Below, one piece after another: positions 34,848-44,557 of a stretch of DNA of 64,000 nucleotides (position 1 is its first letter; the number at the start of each line of letters is the position of its first letter). The stretch is taken from contig NZ_QAOG01000006.1 in assembly GCF_003050705.1 (NCBI RefSeq), positions 62,001 to 126,000 of the forward strand, read 5' to 3'. Below the pieces are notes generated by a model. It ran no database searches. It saw only the letters and a list, made by a program, of their open reading frames with translations, and was not told where the DNA came from. The translations under genes and the position numbers were made by a program. This DNA comes from Sphingomonas aurantiaca (GTDB taxonomy: Bacteria > Pseudomonadota > Alphaproteobacteria > Sphingomonadales > Sphingomonadaceae).

Positions 34848-36305
34848 TCAGATGACGCGTTCGGCGAGCATCGCGAACTGGTCGACTTCGGCGCCCTCGT
34901 CATGGTCGGTCAGCGTGGTCGGGTAATCGCCGGTGAAGCACGCATCGCAATATTTCGGGCGGACATCCGCGCGCTTCGCCTCGCCCAGCGCCTTGTAGAG
35001 GCCGTCGATCGAGATGAAGTTGAGGCTGTCGGCATGGATGAAACCGGTCATCCCGCCGAGATCGAGCTTGGCCGCGAGCAGCTTCTCGCGCTCGGGCGTG
35101 TCGACGCCGTAGAAGCACGAGTGCCGTGTCGGTGGGCTGGCGATCCGCATATGGACTTCGGCGGCACCCGCCTCGCGCATCATCTCGACGATCTTGAGCG
35201 ACGTCGTGCCGCGGACGATCGAGTCGTCGACGAGGATGACGCGCTTGCCCTTGATCAGCGCACGGTTGGCGTTGTGCTTGAGCTTAACGCCGAGATGGCG
35301 GACCTTGTCACCCGGCGAAATGAAGGTGCGGCCGACATAATGCGAGCGGATGATGCCGAGCTCGAACGGGATGCCCGATTGCTGCGCATAACCGATCGCG
35401 GCTGGGGTACCCGAATCGGGAACCGGGATGACCAGGTCGGCCTCGACCGGCGATTCGATCGCGAGCTGCGCGCCGATCGCCTTGCGTACCGAGTAGATCG
35501 AGTGATCGCCGACGATCGAATCGGGCCGCGAGAAATACACCCATTCGAAGATGCAAGGCCGTGCCGCCATCGGCGCGAACGGGCGGATCGAGCGGATCTC
35601 CGCGCCCTGCACGATGACGAGCTCGCCCGGCTCGATCGCACGGACGAAGGTGGCGCCGACGACGTCGAGCGCGACCGTCTCCGACGCGAAGATCACCGCG
35701 TCGCCGAGCTTGCCCATGACGAGCGGACGGATGCCGAGCGGATCGCGGCAGGCGATCATGCCTTCCGGCGTCATCACGATCAGCGAATAGGCGCCCTCGA
35801 TCTGCTTGAGCGCGTCTATGAAGCGATCGAGCAGCGTGCGATAGTTCGACGTCGCGACGAGATGGATGATCGTCTCGGTATCGCTGGTCGACTGGAAGAT
35901 CGAGCCGCGCCGGACGAGCTCGCGCCGCAGCCGCATCGCGTTGGAAATGTTGCCGTTATGCGCGATCGCGAAACCGCCGGTCGACAGCTCGGCATAGAGT
36001 GGCTGGACGTTGCGCAGCGCGGTCTCGCCGGTCGTCGAATAGCGGACATGGCCGCAGGCGACAGTGCCGGGGAGCGCGCGGATCACGTCGTCGCGGTCGA
36101 AATTACCTGCGACATGCCCCATCGCGCGGTGCGTGTGGAAATTGGCCCCGTCGAAGGTGGTGATGCCGGCAGCTTCCTGCCCGCGGTGTTGCAAAGCGTG
36201 CAGGCCGAGCGCGACGAGCGCGGCCGCGCCCTCGGTGGCCGAGACGCCAAACACCCCGCACTCTTCGCGAAGTTTGTCGTCGTCATAAGGGTTTGTCGTC
36301 AGCAT
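34848..36305 (-). CDS. purF: Amidophosphoribosyltransferase
   Basis: 485 aa. Commits PRPP and glutamine to purine synthesis by making phosphoribosylamine. The short propeptide 'MLTTNPYDDDKLRE' precedes the nucleophile Cys in 'ECGVFGVSATEG', so N-terminal processing is likely. 'HALQHRGQEAAGI', 'GHVRYSTTGETALRNVQPLY' and 'IAHNGNISN' form the glutaminase; 'RVILVDDSIVRGTTSLKIVE' is the PRPP-binding motif. The extra in-frame upstream region is rejected. It diverges from hisI across 133 bp. Confidence 0.97.
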   Translation of the reverse strand: MLTTNPYDDDKLREECGVFGVSATEGAAALVALGLHALQHRGQEAAGITTFDGANFHTHRAMGHVAGNFDRDDVIRALPGTVACGHVRYSTTGETALRNVQPLYAELSTGGFAIAHNGNISNAMRLRRELVRRGSIFQSTSDTETIIHLVATSNYRTLLDRFIDALKQIEGAYSLIVMTPEGMIACRDPLGIRPLVMGKLGDAVIFASETVALDVVGATFVRAIEPGELVIVQGAEIRSIRPFAPMAARPCIFEWVYFSRPDSIVGDHSIYSVRKAIGAQLAIESPVEADLVIPVPDSGTPAAIGYAQQSGIPFELGIIRSHYVGRTFISPGDKVRHLGVKLKHNANRALIKGKRVILVDDSIVRGTTSLKIVEMMREAGAAEVHMRIASPPTRHSCFYGVDTPEREKLLAAKLDLGGMTGFIHADSLNFISIDGLYKALGEAKRADVRPKYCDACFTGDYPTTLTDHDEGAEVDQFAMLAERVI

Positions 36306-36438
36306 GCCGGATCTCACGTCGTGCGGAGGCTGCCCTATACGAGCGCTTCCCGCGTTTGTCGCCTGTTTGTAATAAGCGTGCGCGGATCGTTTCGCGCGGA
36401 ACGGTCGCATCGGCGCCGGTTTCGGGTATATTCGCGCC
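36306..36438. promoter_or_regulatory. Divergent promoter region purF / hisI
   Basis: 133 bp between two divergent starts. Neither start has a clear ribosome site, and a TATATTC-like element lies 9 nt before the hisI ATG, which would suit a leaderless or very short-leader hisI transcript (inference). Confidence 0.4.
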
Positions 36439-36801
36439 ATGACACACAGCCGCGACACGGGCCTCACGCTCGATCCCAAATTCGATTCCGCCGGGCTTTT
36501 GACCGCGGTCGTCACCGATCGCGTATCGGGCGACGTGCTCATGGTCGCGCATATGAATGCCGAGGCACTGGCGGAGACGCAGGCGACCGGCGAGGCGCAT
36601 TTCTGGTCGCGGAGCCGCGAAACGCTGTGGAAGAAGGGCGAGACGTCCGGAAACGTGTTGCGCGTCGCCGAGCTGCGGATCGATTGCGACCAGGACGCGG
36701 TGTGGGTGATCGCGGATGCGGCGGGTCCGGCCTGCCATACCGGCGAGCGGACGTGCTTCTTCCGGCGGATCGAGGGCGACAGGCTGGTGCCCGCCGAATG
36801 A
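36439..36801 (+). CDS. hisI: Phosphoribosyl-AMP cyclohydrolase
   Basis: 120 aa, stand-alone HisI domain. Hydrolytic ring opening of phosphoribosyl-AMP, third step of histidine synthesis. Metal-binding cysteines are in '[10 protein letters not shown]' and '[15 protein letters not shown]'; '[20 protein letters not shown]' and '[18 protein letters not shown]' are diagnostic. There is no fused HisE domain. The gene is away from other his genes in this window and its stop overlaps the next ATG (ATGA). Confidence 0.96.
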   Translation: MTHSRDTGLTLDPKFDSAGLLTAVVTDRVSGDVLMVAHMNAEALAETQATGEAHFWSRSRETLWKKGETSGNVLRVAELRIDCDQDAVWVIADAAGPACHTGERTCFFRRIEGDRLVPAE

Positions 36802-37283
36802 GGCGTGCGCTGCTGCTCGCCCTCACCCTGGGCGGCTGTGGGACGGAGCCGTCGAACGCGGTCGCGGACAGTCCGGGTGCGCGGCTCGAGGCGGCGGCAC
36901 AGACGGCGGGAATCGTGTCCGATCCCAACGCGCCGCTACAGGGATCCTGGGCGCGTGATACCGACCGCGTCTGTGTCGTCGGTATCGGCAAGACGAGCCG
37001 GGTGGGCGTCAGCGTCGACTACGGCGAGGACCAGACCTGCGCGGCGTCGGGGACCGTCTCGCGGTCGGGCGATGTGCTCAAGCTCGCCTTTGGCGCGTGC
37101 ACGTTCGACGCGCGGTTCGACGGCGATCGGATCGTGTTTCCCGCCGAGGTGCCCGCGGCATGCGAGTCGCTGTGCACCGGACGTGCCTCGCTGGCGGCGG
37201 TGACCGTCGACCGCTTGAGCGAATCGCGATCTGAGGCTGCGACGCTACGGTCATCGGGCGGAAAGTTGCTTTGCGGCAATTGA
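36798..37283 (+). CDS. Putative lipoprotein, 161 aa
   Basis: Starts '[20 protein letters not shown]', a short signal peptide with lipobox LGGC, so the mature protein should be lipid-anchored at Cys14. The body is about 145 residues with four to five further cysteines ('DRVCVVGIG', 'DQTCAASG', '[10 protein letters not shown]', 'AACESLCTG'), suggesting disulfides in the periplasm. No family recognised. Translationally linked to hisI by a 4-bp overlap, with no obvious functional relation. Confidence 0.75.
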   Translation: MRRALLLALTLGGCGTEPSNAVADSPGARLEAAAQTAGIVSDPNAPLQGSWARDTDRVCVVGIGKTSRVGVSVDYGEDQTCAASGTVSRSGDVLKLAFGACTFDARFDGDRIVFPAEVPAACESLCTGRASLAAVTVDRLSESRSEAATLRSSGGKLLCGN

Positions 37284-37315
37284 CGTTGACGTAAACGAGA
37301 GTTACGGGTTCGGGG

Positions 37316-37771
37316 ATGGCGACACGAGCATCTCCTCACTCCCGGGTCTCTCCTGAATCCTACGCGGTGATCGAGCCGCGGCACGATCGTGAGAGCTTCA
37401 CGATATCCGACCTGTCGGCCGAGTTCGACGTGACCGCGCGCGCGCTGCGGTTCTACGAGGATGAGGGGCTGATCGGCCCCGAGCGGCGCGGTACGCAGCG
37501 TATTTATTCGCATCGCGACCGCGCGCGGCTCGCCTGGATCCTGCGCGGCAAGCGGGTCGGGTTCAGCCTCGGCGAGATCCGCGAGATGATCGATCTCTAC
37601 GATCTCGGCGACGGCCGGCGTGCGCAGCGCCAGGTCGTGATCGAGCGCAGCCAGGCCCGGATCGCGCTGCTGACCGCGCAGAAGCGCGACATCGATCTCG
37701 CCATCGACGAACTCACCAGTTTCGTGGCCCTTCTCGAAGTGAGCCGCGCCCAAGACACCCCGCAAGGATAA
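37316..37771 (+). CDS. MerR family transcriptional regulator
   Basis: 151 aa. The winged helix is at residues 28-70: 'FTISDLSAEFDVTARALRFY' then 'EDEGLIGPERRGTQRIYSHR', the typical MerR N-terminus, followed by the dimerisation helix and a coiled-coil ('QARIALLTAQKRDIDLAIDE'). No cysteine metal site is present. The next gene, an acyl-CoA dehydrogenase, starts 3 bp after the stop, so the regulator most likely controls acyl-CoA metabolism, in the manner of LiuR-type MerR proteins (inference). Confidence 0.9.
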   Translation: MATRASPHSRVSPESYAVIEPRHDRESFTISDLSAEFDVTARALRFYEDEGLIGPERRGTQRIYSHRDRARLAWILRGKRVGFSLGEIREMIDLYDLGDGRRAQRQVVIERSQARIALLTAQKRDIDLAIDELTSFVALLEVSRAQDTPQG

Positions 37772-37774
37772 ACC

Positions 37775-39577
37775 ATGCCTCAGTATACGCCCCCCGTCCG
37801 CGACACGCGTTTCGTTCTCGAGCATGTCGTCGGCCTGCCACGCTACTCCAATCTTCCCGGCTTCGATGCTGCCTCGCCCGACGTCGTCGATGCGGTGCTG
37901 GAGGAGGGCGGCAAGTTCGTCGCCGAAGTGCTGTTCCCGCTGAACCTGTCGGGCGACCAGCAGGGGTGCACGCGGCATGAGGACGGTTCGGTCACGACGC
38001 CCGACGGCTTCAAGGAGGCGTATAAGCAGTATGTCGAGAGCGGCTGGGCGACGCTCGGCAATCAGCCGGAATATGGCGGGCAGGGCATGCCGCACGTCGT
38101 GTCGACCGCGTTCCAGGAATATATGATCTCGTCGAACATGGCGTTCGCGATGTATCCTGGCCTGACGCACGGCGCGATCGCCGCGCTGATCGCCAAGGGC
38201 TCGGACGCGCAGAAGGCGATGTACGTGCCCAAGATGGTGTCGGGCGAATGGGGCGGCACGATGAACCTGACCGAGCCGCAGTGCGGCACCGATCTCGGGC
38301 TGATCCGCACCAAGGCCGAGCCGCAGGCGGATGGCTCCTATGCGATCACCGGCACGAAGATCTTCATCTCGTCGGGCGAGCACGACCTGACCGAGAACAT
38401 CATCCACCTCGTACTGGCAAAGACCCCCGGCGCGCCGGACAGCTCGAAGGGCATTTCGCTGTTCGTGGTGCCCAAGGTGCTGGTGAACGAGGATGGCTCG
38501 CTCGGCGCGCGCAACGGCGTCACCTGTGGTTCGATCGAGCACAAGATGGGAATTCACGCGAACTCGACCTGCGTGATGAACTATGATTCGGCGACCGGCT
38601 GGCTGGTCGGCGAGGAGATGAAGGGTCTCGCCGCGATGTTCATCATGATGAACGCCGCACGTCTCGGCGTCGGGCTCCAGGGTCTTGGGGTGGCCGAGGT
38701 CGCGTACCAGAACGCCGTGCAATACGCGCAGGATCGTCGCCAGGGCCGCGCGCTGACCGGCGCCAAGGAGCCGCAGGAGAAGGCGGACACGCTGTTCGTC
38801 CATCCCGACATCCGCCGCATGCTGATGGAGGGCAAGTCGCTGACCGAGGGCCTGCGCGCGCTGATCCTGTGGACCGCGCTGCAGGCCGATCTCGAGCATA
38901 GCGCCGAGACCGAGGAAGAGCGCCAGCTGGCCGGTGACATCATTAGCCTGCTGACCCCGGTCATCAAGGGATACGGCACCGACATGGGCTATGCGATCGC
39001 GACCAATGCGCAGCAGGTCTATGGTGGCCATGGCTACATCGCCGAATGGGGCATGGAGCAATATGTCCGCGATGCGCGGATCGCGATGATCTACGAGGGC
39101 ACCAACGGCGTGCAGGCGATGGACCTGGTCGGCCGCAAGCTCGCGCAAAATGGCGGACGCGGGATCCAGGCATTCTTCAAGCTGGTCGCGGACGATGTCG
39201 CAGCGGCAAAGGCGGATCCGGCAACCGCCGCGTTCGCCGAAGCGCTGGAGAAGGCGAACGGTCAGCTTCAGGCGGCGACGATGTGGTTCATGGCGAACGG
39301 CATGAAGAACCCCGAGAATGTCGGCGCGGGCGCGGTCAGCTACATGCACCTGATGGGCATCGTCGCGGTCGGCGTGATGTGGCTACGGATGGCGGTCGCT
39401 GCGACCACGTTGAAGGCAGCGGGCGAGGGCGAGGCTGCGTTCCTCGACGCCAAGCTGGTGACCGCGCGCTTCTATGCCGAGCGGATCCTGCCGGATGCGG
39501 GCGCGCTGCGTCGCAAGATCGAGGGTGGTGCCGAGTCGCTAATGGCGCTGCCGCCCGAAATGTTCATGGCAGCCTGA
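37775..39577 (+). CDS. Acyl-CoA dehydrogenase, long (600-aa) DmdC/FadE-like type
   Basis: 600-aa FAD enzyme for alpha,beta-desaturation of acyl-CoA. After an N-terminal extension ('[20 protein letters not shown]') come '[20 protein letters not shown]' (FAD/substrate), '[19 protein letters not shown]' and '[20 protein letters not shown]', whose Glu in YEGT is the expected catalytic base. The C-terminal 130 residues form the extra domain of the long ACAD class, which includes 3-methylmercaptopropionyl-CoA dehydrogenase. The real acyl chain is unknown; fatty-acid chain enzymes of this size are common in sphingomonads. Terminator hairpins follow. Confidence 0.92.
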   Translation: MPQYTPPVRDTRFVLEHVVGLPRYSNLPGFDAASPDVVDAVLEEGGKFVAEVLFPLNLSGDQQGCTRHEDGSVTTPDGFKEAYKQYVESGWATLGNQPEYGGQGMPHVVSTAFQEYMISSNMAFAMYPGLTHGAIAALIAKGSDAQKAMYVPKMVSGEWGGTMNLTEPQCGTDLGLIRTKAEPQADGSYAITGTKIFISSGEHDLTENIIHLVLAKTPGAPDSSKGISLFVVPKVLVNEDGSLGARNGVTCGSIEHKMGIHANSTCVMNYDSATGWLVGEEMKGLAAMFIMMNAARLGVGLQGLGVAEVAYQNAVQYAQDRRQGRALTGAKEPQEKADTLFVHPDIRRMLMEGKSLTEGLRALILWTALQADLEHSAETEEERQLAGDIISLLTPVIKGYGTDMGYAIATNAQQVYGGHGYIAEWGMEQYVRDARIAMIYEGTNGVQAMDLVGRKLAQNGGRGIQAFFKLVADDVAAAKADPATAAFAEALEKANGQLQAATMWFMANGMKNPENVGAGAVSYMHLMGIVAVGVMWLRMAVAATTLKAAGEGEAAFLDAKLVTARFYAERILPDAGALRRKIEGGAESLMALPPEMFMAA

Positions 39578-39583
39578 GGAGAC

Positions 39584-39620
39584 GGGGCGGATTGCTGATG
39601 CGATCCGCCCCGATTGTTTT
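39584..39620 (+). terminator. Rho-independent terminator after the acyl-CoA dehydrogenase
   Basis: GGGGCGGAT (39584-39592) pairs perfectly with ATCCGCCCC (39603-39611), a 9-bp stem, followed by GATTGTTTT. A second stem, CCCCTTCC/GGAAGGGG at 39623-39644, follows at once and could serve the opposing sleB transcript. Confidence 0.75.
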
Positions 39621-39622
39621 CG

Positions 39623-39644
39623 CCCCTTCCTCTCCGGGAAGGGG
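39623..39644. terminator. Second hairpin between the converging acyl-CoA dehydrogenase and sleB-like genes
   Basis: CCCCTTCC (39623-39630), loop TCTCCG, GGAAGGGG (39637-39644): 8 bp perfect. It lies 10 bp from the stop of the minus-strand hydrolase gene and can act in either direction. Confidence 0.5.
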
Positions 39645-39654
39645 TGGAGGGCGC

Positions 39655-40971
39655 CTACTTGGCGACCACCGCGGCGGGAGCGGGCTGGGTCGTCGGTACA
39701 GGCGCTGCTGTAGCCGCTTTCCGCCGGACCCCGTTGAGGTCGGCCGTCGCGGCTGGGGTAGCCGGCGCGACAGCGGCCGGTGACGGCACGGCGGTCATCG
39801 TCGCGCGCGTCGCCATGCACTGGGTCGTATCCGCGCGTTTGAACTGGCGGCAGTTCCAGAGCGGACGTTCATAGTCGCTCGCCCGATCGCGCATGTAGCT
39901 AAAGCTCAGCGCCGCCATCTGCGCGAGATCGAGCGGGATCGCGGTCGCCGCCTTGGTCCCGTCGGTCCACGCCATGTAACGGCAGAACGGCTTGTCGCCG
40001 CACGCCTGCGCCGCCATCGCGGGCAAGCCGTCGGCGGTCTGGCCGCGCGGGAGCGTCACGAGGATCGTATCGCCCTCGATCGGCGTGGTCAGCTTTGCGG
40101 TGGATTCGGCGGCCGCCGTGAACCCCATTGCAGCCGATGCCTCGGCCAGCGCAGCGTCCACCTCGGCCAGCGCGGCGCCGGTCTTGTGCGCGTCGGAGAT
40201 GCCGGCGAGCTGCGTGATGACCGGCTCGACGGTTTCGGGATGACGGCCAAAGGCCGGGGGCGTGCCCCACCAGCCGGACCAGCGGAAGAACAGGTGCGTG
40301 TTCACCGCGGTGATCTTGTCGAGGCTCGACTGCCAATAGGGTACGACCCAGTCGGTATGGTAGTGCGTGGCATAGCCGACCTGCTTGAACACCGCACCGC
40401 TAAGCGCGGCTGCGGCGACCTCACGCGCGCGGCGCCACGCATCGTCGGTCGGGTGCCAGCGGGTGATCGCGCCGTCGCAGCTGAAGCTGAACTGGCACCC
40501 GGTCGAACGATCCTGCCCTTCGAACACCACGCCGCACACCGTCTTCGGGAATGCCGGGTGGTGCAGCCGGTTGAGCACGACCTGCGCGACCGCACGCTCG
40601 CCGAGCGTGTCGTCGCCCGCCTCGAACAGAATGCCGGCCGCCATGCAGTCGGTCGCGCGCGCCAGATCCTCAGGACCGCCGGCAAAGCGGAATGGTCGTG
40701 CGGCCGGGTTGGGATCGGTCGAGAAGGGCACGGTCGCGTTGAACGCACGCGCGTCGTCGGGGGTGAGATCGACGAACTTGACGGGCTCGACCTCGGGTAC
40801 TTCGGCTTGTGGCACGACCCGGCCTGGCGGGAGTTTCACCCGCTTGGGGGCCTGGACGACGACAGGCGCGTTGGCGACGACGAGCGCGGGCCCGACGATA
40901 GCCAGACCCGAAATGCCGATGAGGCTGGCGCGCAGCACCCGGGTGCCGCGCGCGGACAGAGCGGTCGTCAC
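39655..40971 (-). CDS. Cell wall hydrolase, SleB-like (Hydrolase_2 domain)
   Basis: 438 aa. N-terminal signal-anchor '[20 protein letters not shown]' then a proline-rich linker, so exported or membrane-anchored. The SleB-type domain (about 105-240) has the catalytic Glu in '[20 protein letters not shown]', followed by '[20 protein letters not shown]' and 'CQFSFSCDG', all typical of peptidoglycan hydrolases of this family. The C-terminal 180 residues, Ala/Thr/Pro-rich, are not recognised. GTG 40971 overlaps the cysK stop (GTGA); no strong ribosome site supports it. Third gene of a MFS-cysK-hydrolase operon. Confidence 0.85.
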   Translation of the reverse strand: MTTALSARGTRVLRASLIGISGLAIVGPALVVANAPVVVQAPKRVKLPPGRVVPQAEVPEVEPVKFVDLTPDDARAFNATVPFSTDPNPAARPFRFAGGPEDLARATDCMAAGILFEAGDDTLGERAVAQVVLNRLHHPAFPKTVCGVVFEGQDRSTGCQFSFSCDGAITRWHPTDDAWRRAREVAAAALSGAVFKQVGYATHYHTDWVVPYWQSSLDKITAVNTHLFFRWSGWWGTPPAFGRHPETVEPVITQLAGISDAHKTGAALAEVDAALAEASAAMGFTAAAESTAKLTTPIEGDTILVTLPRGQTADGLPAMAAQACGDKPFCRYMAWTDGTKAATAIPLDLAQMAALSFSYMRDRASDYERPLWNCRQFKRADTTQCMATRATMTAVPSPAAVAPATPAATADLNGVRRKAATAAPVPTTQPAPAAVVAK

Positions 40972-41888
40972 TGTTCGGGCAGGAAGTCCGGCACCGACAG
41001 ATAACGCTCGCCGGTGTCGTAGTTGAAGCCGAGGACGCGGACGTCGTCGGGCAGGTCGGGCAGCTTCTGCAGGATCGCGGCGAGCGTCGCACCCGAGCTG
41101 ATGCCGACCAGCATGCCCTCTTCGGTGGCCGAACGACGGGCCATGTCCTTGGCCACCGCGGCGTCGACTTCGATTACGCCGTCGAGCGCCTGGGTGTGCA
41201 GGTTCACCGGGATGAAGCCCGCGCCGATGCCCTGGATCGGATGCGGACCGGGCTGGCCACCGGCGATGACCGGCGAGGCGGCGGGCTCGACCGCATAGAC
41301 CTTGAGCGACGGCCATTCCGCCTTCAGCGCCTCGGCGACGCCGGTGATGTGGCCACCGGTGCCGACACCGGTGATGATCACGTCGATCGGCGTGTCACGG
41401 AAGTCAGCAAGAATTTCCTGTGCCGTCGTAGCGACATGCACGGCGATGTTCGCAGGGTTTTCGAACTGCTGCGGCATCCAGGAACCGGGCGTCTGCTCGA
41501 CGAGTTCCTTGGCGCGCTCGATCGCGCCCTTCATGCCCTTCTCGCGCGGGGTCAGGTCGAACGTCGCGCCGTAGGCCAGCATCAGCCGGCGGCGCTCGAT
41601 CGACATGCTCTCGGGCATGACGAGGACGATTTTGTACCCCTTCACCGCGGCGACGAGCGCCAGGCCGATGCCGGTGTTGCCGCTGGTCGGCTCGATGATC
41701 GTGCCGCCGGGTTTGAGGTGGCCGTCCTTCTCCGCTGCCTCGATCATGGCGAGCGCGATGCGGTCCTTGATCGAACCGCCGGGGTTCGAGCGCTCGGACT
41801 TCACCCAGACTTCGGATTCGGGGAACAGCTTTGACAGGCGGACGTGCGGCGTGTTGCCGATCGTTTCGAGGATCGAGTTGACCTTCAT
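40968..41888 (-). CDS. cysK: Cysteine synthase A
   Basis: 306 aa, O-acetylserine sulfhydrylase, PLP enzyme making L-cysteine from O-acetylserine and sulfide. '[20 protein letters not shown]' has the PLP lysine; '[20 protein letters not shown]' is the substrate loop; '[15 protein letters not shown]' binds the cofactor phosphate; '[16 protein letters not shown]' is the C-terminal block. Starts in an ATGA overlap with the upstream MFS gene. A second, different cysteine-synthase-fold enzyme lies at 2749-3810. Confidence 0.96.
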   Translation of the reverse strand: MKVNSILETIGNTPHVRLSKLFPESEVWVKSERSNPGGSIKDRIALAMIEAAEKDGHLKPGGTIIEPTSGNTGIGLALVAAVKGYKIVLVMPESMSIERRRLMLAYGATFDLTPREKGMKGAIERAKELVEQTPGSWMPQQFENPANIAVHVATTAQEILADFRDTPIDVIITGVGTGGHITGVAEALKAEWPSLKVYAVEPAASPVIAGGQPGPHPIQGIGAGFIPVNLHTQALDGVIEVDAAVAKDMARRSATEEGMLVGISSGATLAAILQKLPDLPDDVRVLGFNYDTGERYLSVPDFLPEQ

Positions 41889-43237
41889 GGCTTGGCTTCT
41901 CCGTGCTGAGGTTCGGTCTCTAGTATCTCTGGCGGGTCAAAGGTTTTCGCGCGCCCCAGTTCCGGGAACAGGCGTGCCCAGCCGATCGTGATCGCAATAG
42001 CACCGACGCCGCCGAACACCACTGCACCGACCGGCCCGAGCAGCGATGCCATGACGCCACTCTCGAATTCGCCGAGTTCGTTCGAGGCGGAGATGGTGAG
42101 CTGCGACACCGCGCTGACCCGGCCGCGCATCGCGTCGGGCGTGTGGAGCTGGATCAGCGACTGGCGGACATAGACCGAGATCATGTCCGCGCCGCCGGCG
42201 ACGATCAGCGCGACGAGGCTGAGGACGAAGGCGGGCTGGACCGGGATGCCGGCGATCGTGCCGGGTGTCAGGCCGAGCAGATTGACGATCGGGGTCGCGA
42301 CGCCGAAGGTGAGGATCGCGAGGCCGAAGACGACGACCGCGATCAGCATCTTCACGCCGACATTGGTGCTCATCGGGCGGACCGAGAACCACACGGCCGT
42401 GACCGCGGCACCGATGCCCATGCCGGCCGCCAGCACGCCCAGCCCTTGCGAGCCGACATGCAGGATGTCGCGCGAGTAAACCGGGAGCAGCGAGGTCGCA
42501 CCTGCGAGCAGCACCGCGAACAGGTCGAGCGTGATCGTCGCGAGCACGAGGCGGTTGCGACGGACATAGGTGAAGCCCTCGATGATGCGGGCGAGCGGGC
42601 GGTGATCGGTCTGCGCGGCGGGCTGCGGCACCGGGCCGATGAGGAACATGAAGACGAGCGCGACGAGGAAGAGGATCGTCGCGACCCCATAGGCCACCTC
42701 GGGGTGGATCGCGTAGAGGAGCCCGCCGACGCTCGGGCCGGCGATCGTGCCGACCTGCCACGCGATCGAGCTTATCGCGATCGCGGTCGGCAAAACGGCG
42801 CGGGGGACCAGGTTGGGCGCGAGCGCGGAGTAGGCGGGGCCCGAGAAGGCGCGCGCGACGCCGAACGCGACCGCGGCCACGAACAGCACGCCGAGCGTGA
42901 GGTGACCGGTCCAGGTCAGCAACCACAGCGTCGCCGCGGTGAGCACCAGCAGCGTGGTCGTGCCCCGAACGATCCAGCGCCGGTCGAAGCTGTCCGCGAC
43001 GAGCCCGGTGATCGGGGTCAGCAGGAACAGCGGGACGAACTGCGCGAACCCGATCATGCCGAGCATGAAGGCCGCCTGGCGTATGTCCATCGTCTCGCGG
43101 GCGATGTTGTAGACCTGCCACCCGATCACGATCGACATCGCGCTGACCGCGATCGTGCCGGTGAAGCGGGAGAGCCAATAGGCGCGGAAATTGGCGATCC
43201 GTAGGGGATGCTGGTGCGGGTCTGTCGTGGGAGCCAT
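41885..43237 (-). CDS. MFS transporter (MFS_3 / enterobactin-exporter-like)
   Basis: 450 aa with 10-12 membrane helices: '[20 protein letters not shown]', '[20 protein letters not shown]', '[20 protein letters not shown]' and '[20 protein letters not shown]' are typical of the MFS_3 group, which exports siderophores, drugs or cell-wall fragments. ATG 43237 was chosen because the 386 in-frame residues further upstream overlap pdhA antisense and lack similarity. The stop overlaps the cysK ATG; with cysK downstream, export of a cysteine-related compound is possible but unproven. Confidence 0.9.
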   Translation of the reverse strand: MAPTTDPHQHPLRIANFRAYWLSRFTGTIAVSAMSIVIGWQVYNIARETMDIRQAAFMLGMIGFAQFVPLFLLTPITGLVADSFDRRWIVRGTTTLLVLTAATLWLLTWTGHLTLGVLFVAAVAFGVARAFSGPAYSALAPNLVPRAVLPTAIAISSIAWQVGTIAGPSVGGLLYAIHPEVAYGVATILFLVALVFMFLIGPVPQPAAQTDHRPLARIIEGFTYVRRNRLVLATITLDLFAVLLAGATSLLPVYSRDILHVGSQGLGVLAAGMGIGAAVTAVWFSVRPMSTNVGVKMLIAVVVFGLAILTFGVATPIVNLLGLTPGTIAGIPVQPAFVLSLVALIVAGGADMISVYVRQSLIQLHTPDAMRGRVSAVSQLTISASNELGEFESGVMASLLGPVGAVVFGGVGAIAITIGWARLFPELGRAKTFDPPEILETEPQHGEAKP

Positions 43238-43319
43238 CCCCTGCGGCTTTAGGCTGCGGCGAATGGGGAGGGCAACCGGAGCTTTGCTTGGGGTGGGGAT
43301 AGTGGCGCGGACACCCTTC

Positions 43320-43404
43320 CCGTCATCCTGACGAAAGGCAGGATCCAGAGCCACGGAGGATCGCATTTCGCTACTCTGGATCCTGACTTTCGTCAGGATG
43401 ACGG
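43320..43404. repeat. Palindromic intergenic element, copy 3
   Basis: Left arm 43320-43350 and right arm 43374-43404 pair over 31 bp with one mismatch (GGCAGG against CCTGAC). Same mini-hairpins and flanks as copy 1. It lies between the divergent MFS and pdhA genes, unlike most copies, which follow stops. Confidence 0.9.
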
Positions 43405-43504
43405 GGCTTAGGTCGAGCATACCCCAGACGGGAATTGATGTTCCGCCCCGTCCGCGCCTATAGGCTCCCTCAACTCCCCTACGGAAAACGAGGTTTCCCA
43501 CATC

Positions 43505-44557
43505 GTGGCCAAGACCCCCCCACCAGTACGCGCCATCGCCGAACCCCCGATCACCAACCGTGAACGGCCGGCAGAACCCAAGCCGTACGAGCCGTCGAAG
43601 GACGAATTGCTCGAAATGTATCGGCAAATGCTGCTGATCCGTCGTTTCGAGGAAAAAGCCGGCCAGCTCTATGGCTTGGGCCTGATCGGCGGCTTCTGCC
43701 ATCTGTATATCGGCCAGGAAGCCGTGGCCGTCGGCCTGCAGTCCGCGCTCGATGGCGAGACCGATTCGGTCATCACCGGCTATCGCGACCACGGCCACAT
43801 GCTCGCCTACGGTATCGACCCGAAGGTGATCATGGCCGAGCTGACCGGGCGCGGCTCGGGCATCTCGAAGGGCAAGGGCGGGTCGATGCACATGTTCTCG
43901 ACCGAGCATAAATTCTACGGCGGCCACGGCATTGTCGGTGCGCAGGTGTCGCTCGGCACCGGCCTCGCGTTCAAGCACAAATATTCGAACGACGGCGGCA
44001 TCTGCATGGCCTATTTCGGCGACGGCGCCGCGAACCAGGGCCAGGTGTATGAGAGCTTCAATATGGCCGAGCTGTGGAAGCTCCCGATCATCTTCGTGAT
44101 CGAGAACAACCAGTACGCCATGGGCACGAGCGTCAATCGCGCCTCGGCCGAGGACCAGCTGTATCGCCGCGGCGAGAGCTTCCGCATTCCCGGCATCCAG
44201 GTCGACGGCATGGACGTGCTGGCGTGTCGCGGCGCTGCCGAAGAGGCGATCGCCTGGGTGCGCGCGGGCAAGGGTCCGGTCATCCTCGAGATGAAGACCT
44301 ATCGCTATCGTGGCCACTCGATGTCGGATCCGGCGAAGTATCGCACGCGTGACGAGGTTCAGGCCGTGCGCGACAAGTCCGACCCGATCGATCACGTCAA
44401 GAAGCTGCTCGACGCGCAGGGCGTGACCGAGGCGGACCTCAAGACCCTCGAACAGGACATCAGGAAAATCGTGAACGAAGCCGCCGATTTCGCCGAACAG
44501 ACGCCCGAGCCGGATGCCGCCGATCTCTATACCGACGTCCTGGTGGAGTCCTACTGA
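43505..44557 (+). CDS. pdhA: Pyruvate dehydrogenase E1 component, alpha subunit
   Basis: 350 aa. TPP-dependent decarboxylation of pyruvate with PdhB. '[20 protein letters not shown]' at the start, '[13 protein letters not shown]', '[20 protein letters not shown]', the TPP motif '[20 protein letters not shown]' ending in the conserved Asn, and the phosphorylation-loop-like '[20 protein letters not shown]' are typical. It starts with GTG 43505; GAGG lies 12 nt upstream. ATGA-type contact with pdhB (stop and start share 44557). Confidence 0.96.
   Translation: MAKTPPPVRAIAEPPITNRERPAEPKPYEPSKDELLEMYRQMLLIRRFEEKAGQLYGLGLIGGFCHLYIGQEAVAVGLQSALDGETDSVITGYRDHGHMLAYGIDPKVIMAELTGRGSGISKGKGGSMHMFSTEHKFYGGHGIVGAQVSLGTGLAFKHKYSNDGGICMAYFGDGAANQGQVYESFNMAELWKLPIIFVIENNQYAMGTSVNRASAEDQLYRRGESFRIPGIQVDGMDVLACRGAAEEAIAWVRAGKGPVILEMKTYRYRGHSMSDPAKYRTRDEVQAVRDKSDPIDHVKKLLDAQGVTEADLKTLEQDIRKIVNEAADFAEQTPEPDAADLYTDVLVESY

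Noticed and set aside
34383..36797. Long open frame running into the lipoprotein gene from the left
   Set aside because: Antisense to purF and the SDR gene. The real start is the lipobox-bearing ATG at 36798.
37019..39349. 776-codon open frame antisense to the acyl-CoA dehydrogenase
   Set aside because: Same reason: low-complexity Arg/His/Asp composition and no recognisable domain, while the plus strand encodes a full ACAD.
43238..44395. 386-residue in-frame extension upstream of the MFS gene
   Set aside because: It runs antisense through pdhA and the palindromic repeat and has no membrane or family features; ATG 43237 gives a normal MFS length.
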